The notes under the pieces were generated by a model, which was given only the letters and a program-made list of their open reading frames with translations, was not told the origin of the DNA and did no database searches. Source: Lumbricus rubellus (lineage: Eukaryota > Annelida > Clitellata > Crassiclitellata > Lumbricidae). Taken from it: DNA of 64,000 nucleotides. A program made the position numbers and the translations under genes. The stretch spans positions 24,954,613 through 25,018,612 of the forward strand of contig OX243815.1 in the NCBI GenBank assembly GCA_945859605.1, given 5' to 3'. This document shows positions 33,859-45,830 of the stretch, one piece after another; the stretch's first letter is position 1, and each line of letters opens with the position of its first letter.

Positions 33859-34061
33859 CAGAAGGCACAGATCCATTAATGCACGCTCCTACGGTGTGGT
33901 GTGCAGGAATGTTAAGAGAAACCCTAAAGCCCTTCATGCACAATATTATTCAAAATTTCAAAGCCATCGATTTACATCTTGCATTAGACCTAGGCCTAGA
34001 TACAATGACGCTCAGTAGGATGCTGAAATGATGTATTGAATTTGACTCTTCGATCTTCAAT

Positions 34062-34275
34062 GCCGTGTAGCGCTTTGGTGTAGACCTATAGTGGTGAAGT
34101 TTGGAACCGGAGGTTCCTGGTTCGAATCTACCTCAAGCCACCGCGAGTCCTCCACTCGCAATTGCTCGTACACTTAGGCGCTAAACTCCGATGCAGTGTC
34201 CGCAAAAGTAGTCTGGAGCGCCTCTGAGTAGCGAGATTTAAGGAGCGCTATAGAAATGCGAGGAATGACTAAACA
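34062..34275 (+). mobile_element. tRNA-derived SINE, copy 3
   Basis: GCTTTGGTGTAG box A-like start, GGTTCGAAT box B, and tail GGAGCGCCTCTGAGTAGCGA closest to the LINE 3' end. It lies about 200 bases from copy 2 in the opposite direction. Confidence 0.8.
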
Positions 34276-34361
34276 AATATCCGATAATTAGAAGTAGGCC
34301 TACTGAGTTGACACAGACGCAAGTTAGACAGACAAAGTGTATAGGCCTTTAGGGCATTTAC

Positions 34362-34510
34362 CAGTGGTGTAGTTGGGGGGGGGGGAACGTTGGGGAACGC
34401 CGTTCCCCCACTTTTTCCCAGGGATAATGAAATATTAATACTACTACTACTAATAATATTATTATTATAAAGAGCGTTCCCCCACTTCATTTTTTAGGAC
34501 TACACTACTG
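34362..34510. mobile_element. hAT-like MITE, 149 bp
   Basis: Ends CAGTGGTGTAGTTGGGG and complement of ACTACACTACTG; perfect 8-bp target duplication GCATTTAC at 34354-34361 and 34511-34518. Confidence 0.88.
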
Positions 34511-34624
34511 GCATTTACCATGGTCAGCTATCTAGTCTTTCTGGCAAGGCTAGTTTAAATCACAGAATAAAAATCAGCCATCCAACCGCGACAATTTAGG
34601 CTTGTAGGAGCAGACTGCAGGGCT

Positions 34625-34690
34625 GTAACCTATAGGCCAGAGCCTTTTATTATTGTAATAGAAGGCTCTGCTACAGGCCTATTATAAGAA
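34625..34690. repeat. Long imperfect hairpin
   Basis: TATAGGCC-AGAGCCTTTTATTA pairs with TAATAGAAGGCTCT-GCTACA-GGCCTATTATA, giving a stem of about 24 pairs with a small internal loop. Confidence 0.6.
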
Positions 34691-34699
34691 CTCCTATCT

Positions 34700-35797
34700 G
34701 CAATGTGTCTCACTTTTTTGCCAGTTTTGACCTATACAGATATTATGGACCTGTAGGCCTAGTCCACGTAGACAGAATCTGATAACAATGAATGCCTGTG
34801 TACGCAGGCCCATCAATAGCCAGGCACCGGCCACGCATGACAGAGGCCCAATTATACAGGTGAGCGCATTGTTGGAGAATAGGCTCAGCTCTGCAGAACG
34901 CCATAGTTGCCAATGTTTGCATCTGAAGTTTCAATAGAACTCGGCCTATAGCTACGCGCGTTGCGCAGTTTCAAGGATAAACTATGACTCGCTAGGTTAG
35001 TGTACATTGATATAGCGACACCGAAATACTAAGTCATAGGCCTACAATTGAGACATCTTCGACTAAGCAGGGCTTTAGGACGTACACTTGATACGACTAC
35101 ATGAAAGTTTGTACAGAGTCACCTTAGTAAGAGAAGAAGCAACATTCACTTCAGCTGCAGCTCTCTGGATCAATTGTGGCCTAATAGGCCTATCGTGGCA
35201 GGCATAGGCCTATGTATGCGCGGCATTTTAGTCCACCGAGTGCCTTATAGACTAGGCCTACCTGACAAGGAACTAGTTGGAGTATAATCTGATCTTATTA
35301 CACGAACTTACCTAGAGAAATATACGGAAAACACATATGTTGGATACAAGAAGATTTAATCAACATCGCTGGTAAGTGATTCGAACAAATGGCATTTAGC
35401 CTAAAGTGCTAATAAAACAATTGTCAAAAATGGCTGGCTTAAAAGCCTTATTAAAATCGTGGGCTTAAAGCCTTATAGCCTACATGAATTAAATTCTAGC
35501 CTGAAAGGCTGAAACCCTGAACACAGTGAACAGGTTAGTCTCTTTCTATCTTCTCAATTATTCGTGATCATAATTATTAATTAGTTCTTAAAGACAATAA
35601 GCATAAAGCCTATCCACCAGTCCTGCCGGAAGTCAGTTATAGGTGATTGTCGCTTCCCTAATGGCAGATTAATTTGCCACTGAAAGTGTGCATTGGATCA
35701 CTATAGGCCCTAGTTGTTTATGAATCGATCCGTTATATGTTTTTGAAAGTGTGATAAAATTTCTAAACAGTCTTCAATGTACAGAATCTAGAGTCTA
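34700..35797. other. Spacer rich in TAGGCCTA words
   Basis: No gene seen. Many copies of AGGCCTA/TAGGCCT. Confidence 0.45.
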
Positions 35798-36610
35798 CAC
35801 TGTGTCCGCGATAAAGTGATACCCAAAATAAAGTGTCATAACTCGGTCAAAACTTGTAGGATTTGTCTGAAATTTTACACACAACAACGGTGGCCATATA
35901 TACACGAGATCCTAAAGCCGATTTGAAATATTCGTGAGTTTGCCAAATTTTTGAGCGTTTGAGATAGAGCACCAAAAAATGCAACTTTCCAACATGCGAA
36001 CGTTAAAGTAGAACCCTAAACTTTGTGAAATATCTTGGTTAATTGCAGTACTATAGGTACCAAATTTGGAGCACATGATCTTCAGTCTGTTCCATCCATA
36101 CCCTGCAAATTTTATTACATTTGATTGAACGGTTACGAAGATATACTCTTTTGAAATTGGGTGGTTCAGAAACCAAGTTACCGAACAGTAAAACGCATAG
36201 CATTACGTAATTTTTCTGGTTAGCGCAGTGGATACATAGGATGTTGTTTATAAGCGACATTTGCGGAAACAGACAAACTGCGAGACCTTTTTTACGTAAC
36301 AGTAGCCTAGCTGGTTGTAAAAAATGTCCTCTGCGCTGAAAACCATTTTTTTTATAATACTGCAATTAACCAAGATATTTCACAAAGTTTAGGGTTCTAC
36401 TTTAACGTTTGCATGTTGGAAAGTTGCATTTGCCGGTGCTCTATCTCAAACGCTCATAAATTTGGCAAACTCACGAATATTTCAAATCGGCTTTAGGATC
36501 TCGTGTATATATGGCCACCGTTGTTGTGTGTAAAATTTCAGACAAATCCTACAAGTTTTGACCGAGTTATGACACTTTATTTTGGGTATCACTTTATCGC
36601 GGACACAGTG
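35798..36610. mobile_element. TA-flanked foldback element, 813 bp
   Basis: Arms of about 255 bp, nearly perfect, start CACTGTGTCCGCGATAAAGT and are flanked by TA. Length and terminal CAC-GTGTCC match the element at 21688-22510, although the arms are otherwise different. The short interior contains no intact gene. Confidence 0.85.
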
Positions 36611-37488
36611 TATATATATAGGCCTAATGGCGATTCTTTCAAGATCGTAAGTCATACTTTGTTACATTCAGTTCTCAGTTTTGAACAGTCAGTAGGCCTA
36701 CCGGGTACTCAATAGGCTATAGGCTATAATAATTATGTATTATATGTATGACTCAGAAAATTATAAAATTTACTTATGACTTTCAGAATAGAGTTCAGTA
36801 GGCTAGACAACTGCGTTGCGGGTGCAGAGACAATTCGCAGGCGAAAGCTGACCGTGCGGAAGACAGTCACCTGCTGGCATATTTAATGAGAGGAATTTTC
36901 TGCATTATCATTCGGCAAGACTGAATCAATAATTAGGCCTAGGCTAATCTAGAGTAGGCCTATTCAAGACATGAAACTGTAAATACAAATATTACCGTCA
37001 ATTAAAGTCGCAGTTTCATAAGTAGACCTGATTCTTATGTGCCGCATGCAGCACATTCGCTTGAAAGTAATAGCTAGCCTGACTCAGGGCCGACTGAAAC
37101 GGGCAGAGGGACTCATGGACTGAGAGCACTCTCTTTCCGATGAGAACGGGCGGTGACTACTCACTGAACTCAGAGAATGGGGTCTATCCGACACAGTCAT
37201 GCAGGTCGACAAAGATCAATTAGGTGTATATGGAGACTTGGAGACTCATGAATGATATGATCATAAATTATGAGGTGCAAAAAGTAGGCTAAGTATATAT
37301 ACCTAATAGGCTACGTAGGATTCGAAGGTCTCTGACCTTAGTTACGGTATAAAAATACCATTTCCTCTGTCAAAATAGCCGATATTTTAGTCTTTCCTTC
37401 TTGTAGGCCTATATTACCAGAATTAACCAAAAATGTCCTAACACAGTTGTAAAAATTTACGATGCTACTTATGAATATATTTCTTTTC
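36611..37488. other. Spacer
   Basis: No gene or element ends recognised; several TAGGCCTA words. Confidence 0.4.
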
Positions 37489-38296
37489 TTAACCCTCATC
37501 CGAACAAGCGAAAATCCAACTTAATTTGAACAAGGGGGGTCTGGCCAGACCCCCCTGTTTAATGTAGGTTTTTCATAGGTAATAGTGTTTTTCATATGCC
37601 AATTTTGTAGGATGATGTCAGAATGACTAGAAACAACTATGTATTAGTATCTCTATGCAACATAAATAATTTTTATGATGAATTTTAGTCTACACATAGT
37701 CCGGGTTTGTATGTCGAATGATGATGTCTCTCATCTCATTGGTTAAGAAACTGTCAAAACTATCTTGAATATTCTCATATAATGTGTCCGTATTCTTTTA
37801 TTCGACATTTTTTGCTTACTACATTGTGCAACAGAGCACATCCTTTTGGCAATGCATTTGTCTGCCAAACATTATCCGGATCTTTACTTGTATTCAGGTC
37901 TCGGCTTCATCAGTATCAACAGTTTCGTCATCATCATCTTCACTAATAAGTCCAGTCTCATCATCATGTTCATCATCATCTTCAATTTCAACACTGTTTT
38001 TATCATAAGAAACACCTGAAGGTTGTTATTCAGGCATTGGTATCTTTTCACGTTCACATTCTTTGTTATTGCTCTTATTGTCGAAACTGTCAACATTATA
38101 CAGTATCCCTCGGTATTATCTTCAGTATCTCCCTATCACTCAACCGATTTGGTCGCTTAGATGTGCTAATTGTAGCTCATCCATATAGGAACAAAGTCAT
38201 AAAAGCAATTTGAGAAACTGTCACCTTTAAAAAAGTTATGCACGAAATATACGAAGGGGGGTCTGGCCAGACCCCCCTTGTTCGGATTAGGGTTAA
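37489..38296. mobile_element. TTAA-flanked piggyBac-like element, 808 bp
   Basis: Ends TTAACCCTCATCCGAACAAG and complement of TTAACCCTAATCCGAACAAG. Just inside each end is a second palindrome, GGGGTCTGGCCAGACCCC. On the minus strand 37884-38010 encodes an Asp/Glu-rich stretch (VEIEDDDEHDDETGLISEDD), like the acidic N-terminus of piggyBac transposases. It is too short to be autonomous. Confidence 0.75.
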
Positions 38297-38299
38297 ACA

Positions 38300-38390
38300 G
38301 GCCTACTGGGGGCATGAACATGGACGGTCCCCCCACCAAAAACGTTGTGGGACCGTCCTTCTGTTCCCCCTAAGTCTCCGCCCGTGTGTG
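38300..38390. mobile_element. Fragment of the 44526-44876 MITE family
   Basis: GGCATGAACATGGACGGTCC ... CTAAGTCTCCGCCCGTG matches the right end of the element ending at 44876. The left half is missing. Confidence 0.55.
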
Positions 38391-38673
38391 TCATGTATAA
38401 GTTCAGAGTAAAAGGGCCAGCGGGCCACATGTGAATAGGCCTGATCTAAAATACTTGGCAAAGTATGCAATTTCCACATCTGGCACAGATCGTTGGGATA
38501 TGAGTCAGTTAAAGTTTTAAGAGCAGCCAAGACCCCCGTGGAGTTCTAACCTCTCAATTTTTACCTAGACTACGGTACTACCTATCTTTTTCTCGGTTCC
38601 TTGTTCTTCCACCCAACGGCTCCTCTCTTTTCTTCACGATTCAAAACGGAGCATGCAACCTACAGTTAGGCCT

Positions 38674-39069
38674 TAAAAAATGTTGTGTTTCCGGTAACAT
38701 AGCTAAAAAAAATTGGGTAGGTAGGTCGAAAAATATTTTTATTTTGGTAAAATATTTTTATGCAGTGACTATCCGAAAAAGTATACCCCACTAGTCTTTT
38801 TGCACGCTGAATCAAAGTACGTGTTCTAAGCAAGTATAAACTGCCTATTTCCCGACAGTCTGCTCCTAAAACTGCTCTAGAAACAGTCCTATTAATTTCA
38901 TTTTGTTGACGTCCCTTATGTTATGTCAATACAAATGTTAAAAAAATATTTATTTATTTATTTTTTTAAAAAGATATTTTTTTAATAAATTTTTTTTACA
39001 AAAATATTTGGGTCGCGGCCGTAAAAATGGGTCGGTCGGGTTACCGGAAACACAAATTTTTTCTACGCC
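38674..39069. mobile_element. Inverted-repeat element, possibly hAT-like
   Basis: AAAAAATGTTGTGTTTCCGG at left and the complement of AAAAAATTTGTGTTTCCGG at right, flanked by TTAGGCCT on both sides (38666-38673, 39070-39077). The flank is itself a common word here, so the target duplication is less certain. Confidence 0.6.
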
Positions 39070-40128
39070 TTAGGCCTATATAATGCCTATATAGGTATAG
39101 TTGCAATCGCCATGTATGGTTTGTATACATGCCCACTTCCACTTAGACTATAGGCCTATACCTGCATAAAACTGCCTTTAGGCCAACTAAACTAATTAAC
39201 TTGGCATAGATATAGACAGTAAGCTGTTTTCATCAGGTGCTTATAATATTATGGCCTATACACAATAATTGTTATTGACTGACTATCCACAAAGAGGATG
39301 TCAAAGCAATGCTGCCGGTCTTATACCACACTACCCACAGGGTCCGTCAAAGGGATTTAACCTACAGAAAAGTGAAGACCTTTTTCGCCGCAAGCCATAG
39401 CCTTTGACCGAGAAGCATACAAAGGATCTATAGACTCGTTGAATAACACGTGCCCCTGTTATGTAGGCCACAAAAGGCGTGCAGAATTTGGACTTAGCCC
39501 AAGCAGGCCTATAGCCCAAGTAGGCCTATAACCCTTGATGCTTGAGATGTGAACTGTTAAAATAAGCAAGCGGTTATAACCGCTAACTTCAACAACAACT
39601 GTTACAGTTGGAACGGGCTCCATAGCATCATACTTGATTTTGTTTTGAATTGGATGGCGTTGCTATGATCCTAACAATGAACGTTTGTGGCTAGTAGGCT
39701 AAGTGCATGTGAGAACTTACAATGGAAAGATTAGCAAGGTTTGTAATTCTTTCTTGAGGTATGCGTTAGCCTACTGCAGACCGCAAATAATTTTGCGGTC
39801 TATACTTATGACCTGATGTTTCTTTCCAGAAATCACGTCCACAAAATTAATAGTAATTAAACCTGGCTATTTAATCAAAATCTTACGAATCAGGTCATGT
39901 TTTTTGCCTAGGCTACATGCAGGTCTACACGAATAGGCCAAATGCAAGAACAGCCCCGAGGTGCACATAGCCAACTTAAGCCAAGCATGTAGCCTAATTG
40001 CATATGTTGGGTTGGTGGGAATATATGTTTAGCCTACTGCAAAATTGCAAATCATTGCTTGATTAGTATGGCGTAGGGCGTAGGCCTACAGCAAAGATGT
40101 GTAGACTTTAGGTCAATTAATTTGTTGT
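39070..40128. other. Spacer
   Basis: No supported gene or element; rich in AGGCCTA words. Confidence 0.4.
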
Positions 40129-40219
40129 TGTTGTTGTTGATGATGACGACGACGACGATGATGATGACAATGGTGGCAGTGATGATGATGATGATGATGA
40201 CGATGACGACGACGACGAC

Positions 40220-40299
<80 letters not shown>

Positions 40300-40300
40300 C
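40129..40300. repeat. (GAT)n / (GAC)n microsatellite
   Basis: Long GAT run with GAC interruptions. Poly-Met, poly-Ile and poly-His frames across it are artefacts. Confidence 0.95.
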
Positions 40301-40545
40301 GATAGTAGTAGTGGTAGTGGCAGAAATTAGTAGCAATAACAATAGTAACAGATGCAGTAGCAAAACATTGGTAGCAGTTGCATAGGCTAAGCCTGAAGGC
40401 CAACTAGAGATAGCCAACTATAGACGATAGTAGTAGTGGTAGTGGCAGAAATTAGTAGCAATAACAATAGTAACAGATGCAGTAGGAAAACATTGGTAAC
40501 AGTTGCATAGGCTAAGCCTGAAGGCCAACTATAGATAGCCTACAG
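40301..40545. repeat. Recent 125-bp tandem duplication
   Basis: GATAGTAGTAGTGGTAGTGG at 40301 recurs at 40426 and the copies stay almost identical to GGCCAACTA-AGATAGCC, with only a few differences. Confidence 0.9.
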
Positions 40546-40624
40546 CCCTATTTAGGCTAATAGTAATAGGCCTATATCAAATTGCTGAAATACTAATAGA
40601 CTAATAGTAATACTGTAGTCTGTT

Positions 40625-40735
40625 ACTACTAATCGTCGTCGTCGTCGGTGCCTTATTCGTTACGAACTTTGGCGGCACAAAGGACGATTTGTCTCCAAGT
40701 AGATCTCTGCTGCGCCGCTCGAATCGCCTGCTCCA
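40625..40735 (-). pseudogene. LINE reverse-transcriptase tail relic
   Basis: Minus strand reads MEQAIRAAQQRSTWRQIVLC, the W-R-x-I-V pattern of LINE C-termini. Short, no ends visible. Confidence 0.5.
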
Positions 40736-40884
40736 TTGTTACTACTAATACTACTACTAATTATGGTTGTAATGAATAATGATGATAATATTAATAACAC
40801 TGCTAGTAATAATAGTAGTTGCAGTAGTAGTAGCATCAGCAGCAGTAGTAGGCCTAGGTCTATAGGCCTAGTAGCCTATGGTTA

Positions 40885-41299
40885 GGGCAGTCCCTAAATC
40901 ACGAATTCACGGAAATCACGGAAACCGTGAATTTCGCCGTTTGCCGTGAATTTCGCCATTTGCCGTGAATTTTGGCATTTGCCGTGATTTTCCGTGATTT
41001 TTCACATTTTCAGCACTTTTTTGTAAAAACACGTTAAAATGGTTGCGAAACACGTCAAAAATGGCGGGGAATAATTAAATTAATTTAAGAATTTCTGTTT
41101 TGGGGAGTGAAAGACGTTGCTGACAAGTGAAGACCTATTTATAAATACTCATTTGTGCAACCCTTTTAAAGGTGTTTTTACAAAAAAAATGCTCAAAATG
41201 TGAAAAATCACGGAAAAATCACGGTGCCGTGAATTTTTGGATTTTTGAAAAAGTATGCCGTGATTTTTTCACTTTTTGACCGTGATTTAGGGACTGCCC
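40885..41299. mobile_element. Inverted-repeat MITE with CCGTGAATTT sub-repeats
   Basis: Perfect terminal repeat GGGCAGTCCCTAAATCACG, flanked by TA. Interior left arm repeats GCCGTGAATTTCGCCATTTG several times and the right arm has the complement. No coding capacity. Confidence 0.8.
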
Positions 41300-41408
41300 T
41301 ACCTATGGTAGTAAAAATCAAACCTGGTAAATGCGTATAATTATTTTTCACTATTTATAGGTTATAATTATAATCACCGTAGCCTATACAATTTTTTCTT
41401 TCCAACAG

Positions 41409-41871
41409 ATGAAACCGCTTGGGAGGAGACCAACAGCAGCAGCAGTGTTGAGTGTCTGAACGTTGAACACAACTCTTGGCAGACACTAATATTCGTCGAG
41501 ACGGTCATAGCTGCCGAATTAAGCGATATTTTCATCAAAGCGAACTTTCATTCAAACACGACCGTATACATATAGGCCGTATGAAATGGATGAAGCCGGG
41601 GACGGCAGGAGAAGCGGAGAAAGTAGGAGAAGCGGAGAGAGTAAGGGACGCAGAGAAGAGCGGAGAAGACAGAAGCATGTCGCCAACGTCCGGTCCGAAG
41701 CAAATTCGCATGGAAGACAAGCGATGATGAACTCTGCGGGAAGCGAAGTTACAACGGAGACCGAGAACTCAGCGGAGAATCTGGAGGCAGAAATTGACTC
41801 TGAGGATCCGTATGCGACGTCTGCTATCTTTGTCTGCACGGATGTTCAAGAGAGGAACAAAGAAAGGTTCG
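41409..41871 (+). CDS. Candidate alternative first exon of the Fe65 gene
   Basis: Acceptor-like TTTCTTTCCAACAG precedes 41409. An ATG at 41586 opens a frame rich in Arg, Ser and Glu that ends AEIDSEDPYATSAIFVCTDV. The DPYAT motif matches DPYATV in Fe65 exons 2 and 3. If spliced at AAAG|GTTCGT (41871/41872), the exon ends in phase 2, the same phase as the other first exon, so joining to 47123 keeps the frame. The donor is weak, and a stop follows at 41892. Inference, not proof. Confidence 0.35.
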
Positions 41872-42062
41872 TACAGAATGATTTTCCAACCTAGACTATA
41901 CTATGGCGCCGCTGTATAGGCCTATATCAACTCGTGTCTTTCTCTCACACCGTCTCTGCTTGGTCTGCGCTTCAAGAGACGCTTTATAAATTCTTAAATA
42001 CAATACATTAGACTTAGAGCCTACAAGTAAGCCTAAGCCTAGAATGTTATCTTGGCTATAGA

Positions 42063-43224
42063 CAGGGGCGTCATTTGGGGGGGGCAGGGGGGGGGCATTT
42101 GCCCCCCCTGATTTTGGCGGAAAAAACATTTTTTATATGTATATCAGTGCATTTTCTCATTTGATGAAAATAAGATATCTTTATTTTTCATTTGGAATCT
42201 AAGACAGCAGAAGACCAATTACTACATGTATCCATGGTCAGTGCTGTAATCTGGTAAATTCTGGATGTCAGAACTTTGCACAGAGCGGTCTCCTAAAGTG
42301 ATAGAAACCTCCCAAGAGATTGAAAAGATCTCGTGTGCTAAGTTGGAAAATAGCTAAAATGGCAGAGCACCCCTATAGTGGTCAACAATGTTCAAATGAG
42401 GGTCGTAAATCCTGATGAAAGGGAAGAACTTAATTACCCCATATCTATATCACGGTGTCCTATAGAAGTCAACAATGTAGAAGTCAGGGCCGTAAAATTT
42501 GATGATGAAAGGATCTATCTATACCGAGGTCACTACTGTACATCGGCCCTGACTTGCGGCGAAAGGCTGACTTTGATCCTATAATGGAAGGTCATCAAGC
42601 ATTGTGGACACCTTAGCCTACTCTGGGCCCGATTCCACCGAAAACAGATGGCGTTGACAGATATGCCAAAGCCGGAGTAGATCGAGGTGGTAAGGAGGAT
42701 TTGAGGACTCAGACTGCACGCATTAAATAATAATTAAGTGCTAGGGGACAGGAAAATTGATTAAGACAGCTGAATATATAACGTACCAGGGTATTGTATA
42801 TTATAGGCCTATATAGATATGTATTTATATAGGCTCTATATATATTTATATACATGCGTCAGTACATAGTGTTCTGCGTCAGCTTTGGGAGTGGGAAGAG
42901 ACACATAAGAATAGTTATATAGTATGTTAATTAGACACAGAACCAAGCTCAGTTCATTTCGAGACCTGATGTTGAAGTATCTAGAGGATTCTTAGTGAAT
43001 GTCAAATAGGACTAAGTGAACTTGTTAAATGTCATGAGAGTGTTCTGCTTTTCTGCTTGTTTCCAATCATGGTAGTCGCCAGGAGCTGTATAAAGGTGTG
43101 ATGGTAAGAACAACTCTATTTTTGTCGCATGAGTATGGATGGTGAAGGGCACTATATAAATATTGATTGATTGAACTAGATAAACATTGCAAGTAGGCTA
43201 CACACAACTCCAACTGCGCATAAC

Positions 43225-43279
<55 letters not shown>

Positions 43280-43568
43280 GAAAAATAGAGAGAAATAGAG
43301 AGAGATAGCTGAACTGTTTCAATTGCATAAAATGTACATTTTTTATAATGTATACCGGTTGCGTTCTGTCGTTAGGCTTATAATTATGCAGACATCGTGC
43401 AACACTGGCTTGTGCTGCTTGCAGTTTTTACACACACACACACACACACCCTTATATATGTACATACATATGTATGTGTGTATATATATATATGCATCGA
43501 TTAAATACGAAACATAAGCTAGCTAAGTTTTGCCCCCCCCCCTGGAAAAAACTGAAATGACGTCCCTG
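42063..43568. mobile_element. hAT-like element, 1506 bp, non-autonomous
   Basis: Ends CAGGGGCGTCATTTGGGG and complement of AAATGACGTCCCTG, flanked by a perfect 8-bp duplication GCTATAGA (42055-42062 and 43569-43576). Inside: a LINE tail piece (GGGCACTATATAAATATTGA near 43148), a (GACA)n microsatellite at about 43236-43278 and CA/TA repeats near 43430-43490. No transposase recognised. Confidence 0.88.
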
Positions 43569-43576
43569 GCTATAGA

Positions 43577-44525
43577 TAGGCAATTAGGCATAGTGCATAA
43601 ATATAATTATAACGGCGACGACGGATAGGGCCTACAGGACTGGTGAAAAAGCCTTCTATGAGTTCTCTGTCCTCATGCAGATTCAAACGTCCAATTGGCA
43701 CCACTTCTTTGCAGGACTGTGGATAAAAAGAAACGTGATTAATGACTAAAATTTCCTACAGCGGTGCGAAAATTGTTATGGCGTACGCCGTAGGGCCTAT
43801 ATATGTAGCCTACATTGAAGTACATTCTCGAGAGCACATGAGAACCATGGCGTAGCCCTAATTGAAAAATAACTCGGATATATAATCATACAGGCTTAGA
43901 CCTACTCAGTTACAGTTTGAGCAATAATAATTACAGGTCTAGTCTATGCAATAGCCTACGAGAATTATTGGATCAAATTAAATTTTGTGTAAGACGTATA
44001 GGCCTATGCCTACTTAAGAAGTCTGGAACAAATCGGATTAGGCCTACCGGTGGCGCATCATAGAACAACTAGGACTCAACAATCAACATGGACTAATGAA
44101 CTATAATTATGCACACTATTGTAGGCCGTTGGCCTACATTGTGTTTCTGTCTGTGTGTATGTCTGTCTGTGTATCTGTCTGTCTGTGTGTATGTCTGTGT
44201 GTCTGTCTGTGTGTGTCTGTCTGTCCGTGTGTTCACAGGTATACATATAGATCGGACGGGCGACTTGCAAATATGACTCAGCACCCCCACCAATGTTTCC
44301 GCTGAATGATAGCCTACATACATTGTAGGCTATAGGCCTACGTTCGACTGTTCGAACACAGAATCTTTAAACATTCATCGCAACGCCACGGGCATTATTT
44401 TATAGGCCTACCGGTGTTACGAGACTTTAATTCATGAAGAAGATAGCCTACTCTCCGGGAGGGGGCGAATTTATTCTGGAACAATTCCGTCGGGGGAGAA
44501 TCTGTTTCGAAATAAAGTCTCCGGG
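43577..44525. other. Spacer with (CTGT)n microsatellite
   Basis: CTGT/GTGT repeat at about 44142-44234; dense TAGGCCTA words; no gene. Confidence 0.5.
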
Positions 44526-44876
44526 CATAGGCAGAGACTTGGTCTAAAATGGGGGGGGGGGGGGGGTGACGAGCGACCGAAGGACGATCGGGGAGGCGCG
44601 ACATTTTGGGCGGACGGCCTGAGTCACCGACAACATTTTCCATTGTCTTCGACCAAATTTTCGGACGACATTTTTTAGTCATTAGGCAGAAATCTCCTGA
44701 AAACATAGGCTACCATTTTTCCTGTCCCTGAATTAACTAAAAATGTGCTGAATGTCCTAACACTAGAAATTTACGATGCTTTTTTATGAATAATTGATGG
44801 CAGGACATGATCATGGACAGACTCCCACCACAAACATTGGGGGAACCGTCCCCCTGTCCCCAAGTCTACGCCCATG
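44526..44876. mobile_element. hAT-like MITE, 351 bp
   Basis: Ends CATAGGCAGAGACTTGG and complement of CATGGGCGTAGACTTGG; perfect 8-bp duplication TCTCCGGG (44518-44525 and 44877-44884). Contains a long G run at about 44551-44567. Confidence 0.88.
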
Positions 44877-44991
44877 TCTCCGGGAGAGACTTTTAGGGGG
44901 AAGACTCTATCAACCGACACCGGCGCCTTTGTCCGTTCGCTGCCCTGCCACAGCCATCGTGTGCTTTCTCAGACACTAATGCAATGGCAGA

Positions 44992-45142
44992 CAGTGGCGT
45001 AGCCAAGGGGGGGTTTGGGGGATAAAACCCCATTGGCTTAGGAAAAACGGTGTTTAAAAGGTTATATGTCCAATTATATAAGAAAAACAAGCATCCGGCC
45101 ATAACCCCCCCCCCCCATCAGAAATTCCTGGATACGCCACTG
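44992..45142. mobile_element. hAT-like MITE, 151 bp
   Basis: Ends CAGTGGCGTAGCCAAGG and complement of CAGTGGCGTATCCAGGA; perfect 8-bp duplication ATGGCAGA (44984-44991 and 45143-45150). It lies only 115 bases from the previous element. Confidence 0.9.
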
Positions 45143-45822
45143 ATGGCAGAGAACGACATAAATTGTGCCCGACTGGTCTTCTTCGATTCATAGTCTAGTC
45201 TCGAGATAGGCCTACTACTGAATATGGACTATCTGAAACACGCCTCTTGTTCAGGTGCATCCAGAATGATTAGGCCTACCTAAGCCTGGGGCCCTAGGCT
45301 ACTTAATTAGGCTACTCTCATTAACTTATTAGGCTATTTTAGGCATGTGCAGGCCTAACAAGCTTCTAAATTAGCATAAGCCTATAGGGCCTACAGGCTA
45401 GACTGTCACCCTAACGTAGGCTTATTAGGCCTACGTCGTCACTTTAATCTTTAACGATAAGATGCATGCATTGGTTTCCTGCCACTTTTTTTTAGTAAGC
45501 GCTCGTCGTTGAAAGAAATGCAGATGAATGGGAAGATGAATCACAAAGCCAATCTGTAGCCATCACCATGCTCTAGCATAGCCAGTGAATCACTTCTGTT
45601 GGCATGCGCCCTCCTCACGCGGTACCGCCAAGCGCGGCTAACTACACACCGCGATCAGCCTGTGCCATGACTAGCACATGAGCAAATCCTGGTGAAAAAT
45701 GTCCACTGGCCGTCCGTTCTAATCATCCGGCCGAATCAATATTCCAGGCAGGTGCTGCCCATGCACTAGCGTTTTGTTGACCCGACTCTGTGATGATTCT
45801 CAGAGAGCGAACAGGCGCCTCT

Positions 45823-45830
45823 TATATAAA
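45823..45830 (+). promoter_or_regulatory. Candidate TATA box of the Fe65 gene
   Basis: TATATAAA inside a GC- and CpG-rich stretch (about 45600-46400), 285 bases upstream of the Fe65 start codon. The CpG-rich island and absence of repeats fit a promoter. No transcript evidence. Confidence 0.4.

Noticed and set aside
33636..34031. 131-residue plus-strand gene
   Set aside because: It runs through a reversed SINE and has no family similarity.
40052..40417. Poly-Ile, poly-His and poly-Met open frames
   Set aside because: They come from the GAT microsatellite.
44076..44323. Thr/Asp/Arg/Gln-rich and Cys/Val-rich frames
   Set aside because: They are translations of the CTGT microsatellite.
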